Of a stretch of 64,000 bases of DNA, positions 60,205-64,000 are shown in pieces (the stretch's first letter is position 1; each line of letters opens with the position of its first letter). The DNA is from Tubiluchus corallicola (Eukaryota; Priapulida; Priapulimorpha; Priapulimorphida; Tubiluchidae): NCBI GenBank assembly GCA_030141605.1, contig JAQGDQ010000346.1:183242-247241 (forward strand), given 5' to 3'. The notes beneath the pieces are model-generated. The model had not been told where the DNA came from. It saw nothing but the letters and a program-made list of their open reading frames with translations, and did no database searches. A program made the position numbers and the translations under genes.

Positions 60205-60470
60205 TGATCATTGTGACACAGCGTACAAGGACGTCTGTCTTATAAACAGAAGATACTTGGTTCAAATACAGTCTGTATCAAACTTTTACATTACCCGTCT
60301 TTCAAGTTTGTTTTCAAATTCAGTTTATTGTAGTCGCTTATTGTACTATCATAATTATGCCCCGAGTGCCAGGCACTGTCCCGTGGCATCACAGTTGTCC
60401 CATCAGCCATTCTATCGTAAACGATTAAGTAGACAGCTGACGATCTGTGGCTTGGGAAACCAATTTTTAA
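60205..60470 (+). mobile_element. tRNA-derived SINE-like copy of family 3
   Basis: A tRNA-like head (AAGGACGTCTGTCTTATAA...) has a perfect 5-bp anticodon stem, TCTGT/ACAGA, around loop CTTATAA and a B-box-like GGTTCAAAT. The acceptor and T stems do not pair, so it is not a functional tRNA. The body GTGCCAGGCACTGTCC... is shared with 37795-37965. Confidence 0.55.
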
Positions 60471-60969
60471 TTTTGAGTTTACACCATCACATTTGAATGA
60501 TATACCTGTGATAGCAGTGCTATGTACTGTCAGCAATCCATTTCTGTGGTCACTCAACAAAGTATTTCATTTTGTAGACATGCGCTATTTGTCATTCAGC
60601 CAATTCTAATCTTATGAGGTTAATTTTGCTTTTCGATAAAAGTAATTATAAGACATCGTTCACCATCAATCAACCAAACATATCCGTACATTTAAAAGTA
60701 CCCTTTCAAAAACTCGAATCGTTTTTAAAACATTTTCAGTAATGTGCTTCTAACCATCGAACCTAACTCTTCGCAACACTTTCTCATTTACTTTAAGCCG
60801 AAAAACAAATGGACTTCAGTAGTGGACTTAGTGACCACGAGGTAAGGCATGTTTGACGACCGTCTCTACTTTTACGCCGATTTTACAGTAATGACCTTGT
60901 TTGCCTTGCATTTAAGGCCCAAAGATGCTGCCCGGTTTGCTGGGGAAGAAAGGGTGATTTTCAAATAGA

Positions 60970-61334
60970 CCTATGTACCAAAAAACTTCCATACAAAGTT
61001 ATGTTAGTTTGCGTTATGCTTACTTGTCTGAAAGACATACGTAACTGAGAAAGAAATTCTCGATAATTTAAACTGTTCGCTCTAGCTAGTAAAGTGACTC
61101 TATTTCACTATAGCCCAGTGTGGACCAAAAAACGGGTTCAGCAAAAAAAACATACTCTTAGTCTTATTAACAAGATGAAGTAGTTTATACTTTTGATTAA
61201 TTAGTGAAATGTGGGCTACGAATACTCTTATTATTCTTTCGAACATTACGCAATGTTATCTAAACTTGTTTCGAACGACTTACTATTAATATGACAGCGT
61301 CTCTATACTAATAAGTCATCGCGGGAGTTTAAAT

Positions 61335-61400
<66 letters not shown>

Positions 61401-61440
61401 CACGTAGGCGATGCAAAATTTCAGGACGATTCTTAGCATT
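60970..61440 (+). repeat. Dispersed repeat family 1, copy 2, with AT-array insertion
   Basis: Diverged copy of 54835-55320 (ACAAAGTTATG, TGAAAGACATA, ACAAGATGAAGTAG, GGGCTACGAATA, GGGAGTTTAAATTTTC). The AT microsatellite at 61339-61399 replaces the corresponding middle of the 3' part. Confidence 0.75.
61339..61399. repeat. (AT)30 microsatellite
   Basis: Uninterrupted AT dinucleotides, 61 bases. Confidence 0.95.
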
Positions 61441-61890
61441 AGGTAAGAATAGTGTTTTTGGTGCTATGGATTTCCTGTAACCCTGGCATTGCACATCTGA
61501 GTTACATACATCTGGACATACAGTATCTAATTTCTAAAACTAAGATCTTTCTACCATGGCTTTTGGTAATTTGTTTTTTTTCCTTTGAGTGGACATAAAT
61601 ATCAAAAAACATTCTTTAATTATCTTTCTTGACCGAGCTTTATAAAAAAATAAGAAAAACCGCAAGTTTACGCGTCCATTTCCCTCACTAAGCTTACAAA
61701 ATGCAGAAATGCGCTGGCAGGAATTAAGAATCTGTTTCCTGGCAACGACATCACCCTAATGCACAGCATCCCTCTAAGAGACTTTATATCTAAACATCTC
61801 AAGTTCTCAAAGACGTTCTTAAAAGTATGACGTGCGTCTAATAATTACAGAGACGTTTAAAGTTTGTTCTTTTATTTTATACGTCGCACA

Positions 61891-62087
61891 ATGGAGAGAC
61901 AATGCACAAAAAATTGCGCACCAAGCATCTGTTTCATAGTTGCAGGACATTAGCATTTGTGACTTTGTGTGTTGGCTTTGTCGGTCTGTTTGGAAATGTT
62001 TTTTTCATTTATTATTATATCACAAACAACAAGACCAATGAGCCATTGGTCAATGGTCACTTTGGTCACTGTGTTGTAGTCGATTAA
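61891..62087 (+). other. Short frame resembling a GPCR first helix (weak)
   Basis: From ATG 61902 the 61-codon frame has a hydrophobic stretch LAFVTLCVGFVGLFGNVFF ending in IYYYITNNK. The GN within a helix followed by a basic turn is the signature of helix 1 in rhodopsin-like receptors. The frame stops 19 codons later without a clear donor. A second plus-strand frame (62189-62371) carries a weak hydrophobic stretch, CIVGMTVSQMSFCLLVG. It may be chance. Confidence 0.12.
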
Positions 62088-62919
62088 CTGCATGTGTGTT
62101 TGCGGAGCTGTCTACACGCAAATTTGACAAATAAATTGATTAACTCGTACCTATAGAGACCAGACTGAGATGTAAAATTGGCAGCTGAATGCCCAGTCCA
62201 CGGGCATCCTTAGTGATGTGGAAGATCTTCAAATTTACTGGAAAACGTCGCCAGCAGTTTTCCCTGGACATGTGCATCGTCGGCATGACGGTCAGCCAGA
62301 TGAGCTTTTGTTTACTAGTTGGAGCATTTGACGAAAATCACTCAAAAGTTTTGTTAGTCGAAAATTATTAAAAGAATATAGGCTTCCAATATAGGCTTCT
62401 GTCTTCTTAACTTCTTCAGATAATGGTATTTGGAGCAAATATATGCATCTCGAGTCATTTTTACTTGTCATTTTCAATCTTCTTACTCCAGTCTGGGTGA
62501 AGCGAGACACTGAAAAAGAGGCAAATACTCAAATATACATTCATTGCAAAAACATTAATTATGTTATTGTAATACTGCAAGCCATAATATTTACAAATTT
62601 CATAGAATTAATAACACAACCGCTGCTGCAGCTTATTAAAACACTGGGTTTCTTCTTTAGTATTCTTTAGAGATTCTTTCGAATCTCAGTCTTTCTCTCC
62701 AAATAATTTTAAACTTTTTATTGGAACACGGTTAACGTTTTCTTGCGTGTTTATTTCATTTAATAGTAGTTTTACAACTAAAAAATACAAAATTCAGAAA
62801 ATCACGTGTGGATTTACGCAATTTTTTTAACTTATTACGTCAACTACATAACATCAAGCATTATTAACTGAACCGCAAGTTTAATGAAAGCTCGAGTTAT
62901 GTCTCGGATAGGTAATAAT

Positions 62920-63190
62920 CCTTCTGTAAGAGACTCCTCGGGGTTTAATTACAGCACCTGGCTGATCTACTAAGCTACAGGTATTCTTGTTATTATGCGC
63001 TATAGCAAGGGTTCGACCAAGGGGAAGCCTTATGAAAATCTGATGGGTGAATCTACAGAGACGTAGCTCTGCATTAAACCAAGGCTGAAAGATTGTTTCC
63101 ATTAGCACAGTCTATTGCGATGGGAATAGATTGTGGCGAGGCCGGAATCTCGCTCATTTTCAAGGGTAATCTTCTAAGATGAGACGCTAA
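62920..63190 (-). mobile_element. tRNA-like SINE sequences
   Basis: The minus strand has TAGCTTAGTAG, which matches the A-box consensus at every position, followed by GATCAGCCAGGTGC and a decayed B-box region AATTAAACCCC. A second tRNA-like segment (GGTTTAGCGTCTCATC ... ATTCCGGCCTCG) lies 130 bp away. Neither folds as a real tRNA. Confidence 0.4.
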
Positions 63191-63324
63191 ACCAGCAGAA
63201 GCCATGTTCAGATGTGAATGCAACCTCCATTAACGAGACAAATAGCCAGAATCAGAATGGCAAATAAAACCGTTTAGAGCTGGTATTGACACAGCGGTCA
63301 CCTATCCATTTATAGATAAGCCTC

Positions 63325-63420
63325 GGCGTTGCTTAATTTTGGTCGCTAAGCATACTACTCCTCTATTCCCCATGCTCGATCTATGACCAGTCTTGCCAAA
63401 ATCACTGCTTACTTTGATCA
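63325..63420 (-). repeat. SINE-like segment, inverted partner of 15.3 kb
   Basis: Reverse complement contains GTATGCTTAGCGACCAAAAT and AAGCAA, flanked by GACTGGTC-like sequence as at 15.3 kb. Confidence 0.45.
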
Positions 63421-63715
63421 ACATTAAACAGACAAGTGAAAAAAAACTAATTAATATTGCTTTAGTCCATTTTGTATTATTTTACAAAAAATAACTGTAT
63501 TGAAAATAAACACAAGTTGAACGGGCGGCGTGGTATTGATCAGTGAAAAACGTTAATGGTGGATACACTGTCGAAAATCATTAGATAAAAAAATTATCAT
63601 GTCGAAAAATTTAAAAATAGCTCGCTGGTTAGGTGATGAATATTAAATTTGTGAATAGAACTTGACAGCATGAGATGTGACATCCGAGGTGTGATTTTTT
63701 TATTTGACTTTATTA

Positions 63716-64000
63716 CAGTGGCGGCAGCAAAACTAATCTCAGTTATACTAAGACGTTATTCAAAGTTGATTGAAAAAAAATTAAAAATCAGGAGCACATT
63801 ATATTGCTAAAACGCTTGTGGAGTTTTCATGCATAAGATGACCATGGGAACATAAATTAACTCACGAAAACCTTGATTTACATAGTAAAGTACTAATGGA
63901 TCTGCAGAGTACGTAGAAGTGAAATTACTGACGAAATTTGTGCCGTTACGTATATGCAGGAAGCCTAAATAATGAAAGCCTGTCATTTGCCGTTGCGAAC
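63716..64000 (+). mobile_element. Possible left end of another hAT element, cut by window edge
   Basis: CAGTGGCGGCAGC resembles the TIR of the 2.6 and 58 kb elements. No right end appears before position 64000, so it cannot be confirmed. Confidence 0.25.

Overview
This is AT-rich, mostly intergenic metazoan DNA. The evidence is phased introns with GT-AG ends, extracellular Kunitz domains joined to a membrane anchor and a tyrosine-motif tail, long microsatellites, hAT and mariner-type MITEs, tRNA-derived SINE heads and decayed non-LTR retrotransposons. It looks like an invertebrate animal. An ascidian-like animal is possible, but the sequence alone does not settle the phylum. No prokaryotic or organellar organisation is visible.

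The only well-supported genes are two tandem paralogues on the minus strand between about 11.9 and 22.2 kb. I call them gene A (left) and gene B (right). Gene B joins from five exons (17728-22172) into a 475-residue type I membrane protein. It has a signal peptide, an unrecognised ~95-residue four-cysteine domain, a divergent Kunitz-like domain with a large Tyr/Gly/Pro-rich insertion, a canonical Kunitz domain, a stalk and transmembrane helix, and a 124-residue tail. The tail carries PPVY, YEEL and a terminal ITAM-like pair (YDVV-x8-YTAL). Gene A joins from three exons (12042-14831). It has the same N-terminal domain at about 88% amino-acid identity and the same membrane exon, but no Kunitz exons. 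A 14-base net deletion shifts its tail out of frame, and the signalling tyrosines are gone even in the ancestral frame. The pair therefore looks like a full activating-type receptor beside a Kunitz-less, signalling-dead paralogue (a decoy, or a pseudogene in progress). The duplicated block runs from about 11.05-15.5 kb (A) and 17.4-24.0 kb (B). It includes an upstream CRE/ETS composite site. Copy-specific insertions distinguish the two blocks: a foldback element and a minisatellite in A, and a tandem array and a retroelement tail in B.

The rest is repeat-dominated. From 0-11 kb there is a hAT MITE with perfect 8-bp target duplications (2646-3024), a promoter-like segment at 6.5-6.7 kb, a large compound microsatellite (8.96-9.26 kb) and a plus-strand LINE fragment (10.54-11.04 kb). 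From 24-51 kb there are no supportable genes, but there are palindromic MITEs (28.6, 29.0 and 45.2 kb), a second hAT element (36.1-36.7 kb), many simple repeats and SINE-like pieces. From 51.5-53.6 kb lies a decayed minus-strand LINE reverse transcriptase. From 54-64 kb there are paired diverged copies of two dispersed repeats, a third hAT MITE with perfect 8-bp target duplications (57968-58432), a 210-bp AATG array, an AT array and SINE-like sequence. A short plus-strand frame near 61.9 kb resembles a GPCR first helix, but weakly.

Exon joins are my own reading of splice signals, reading phase and paralogue alignment. No database search or transcript evidence was available.
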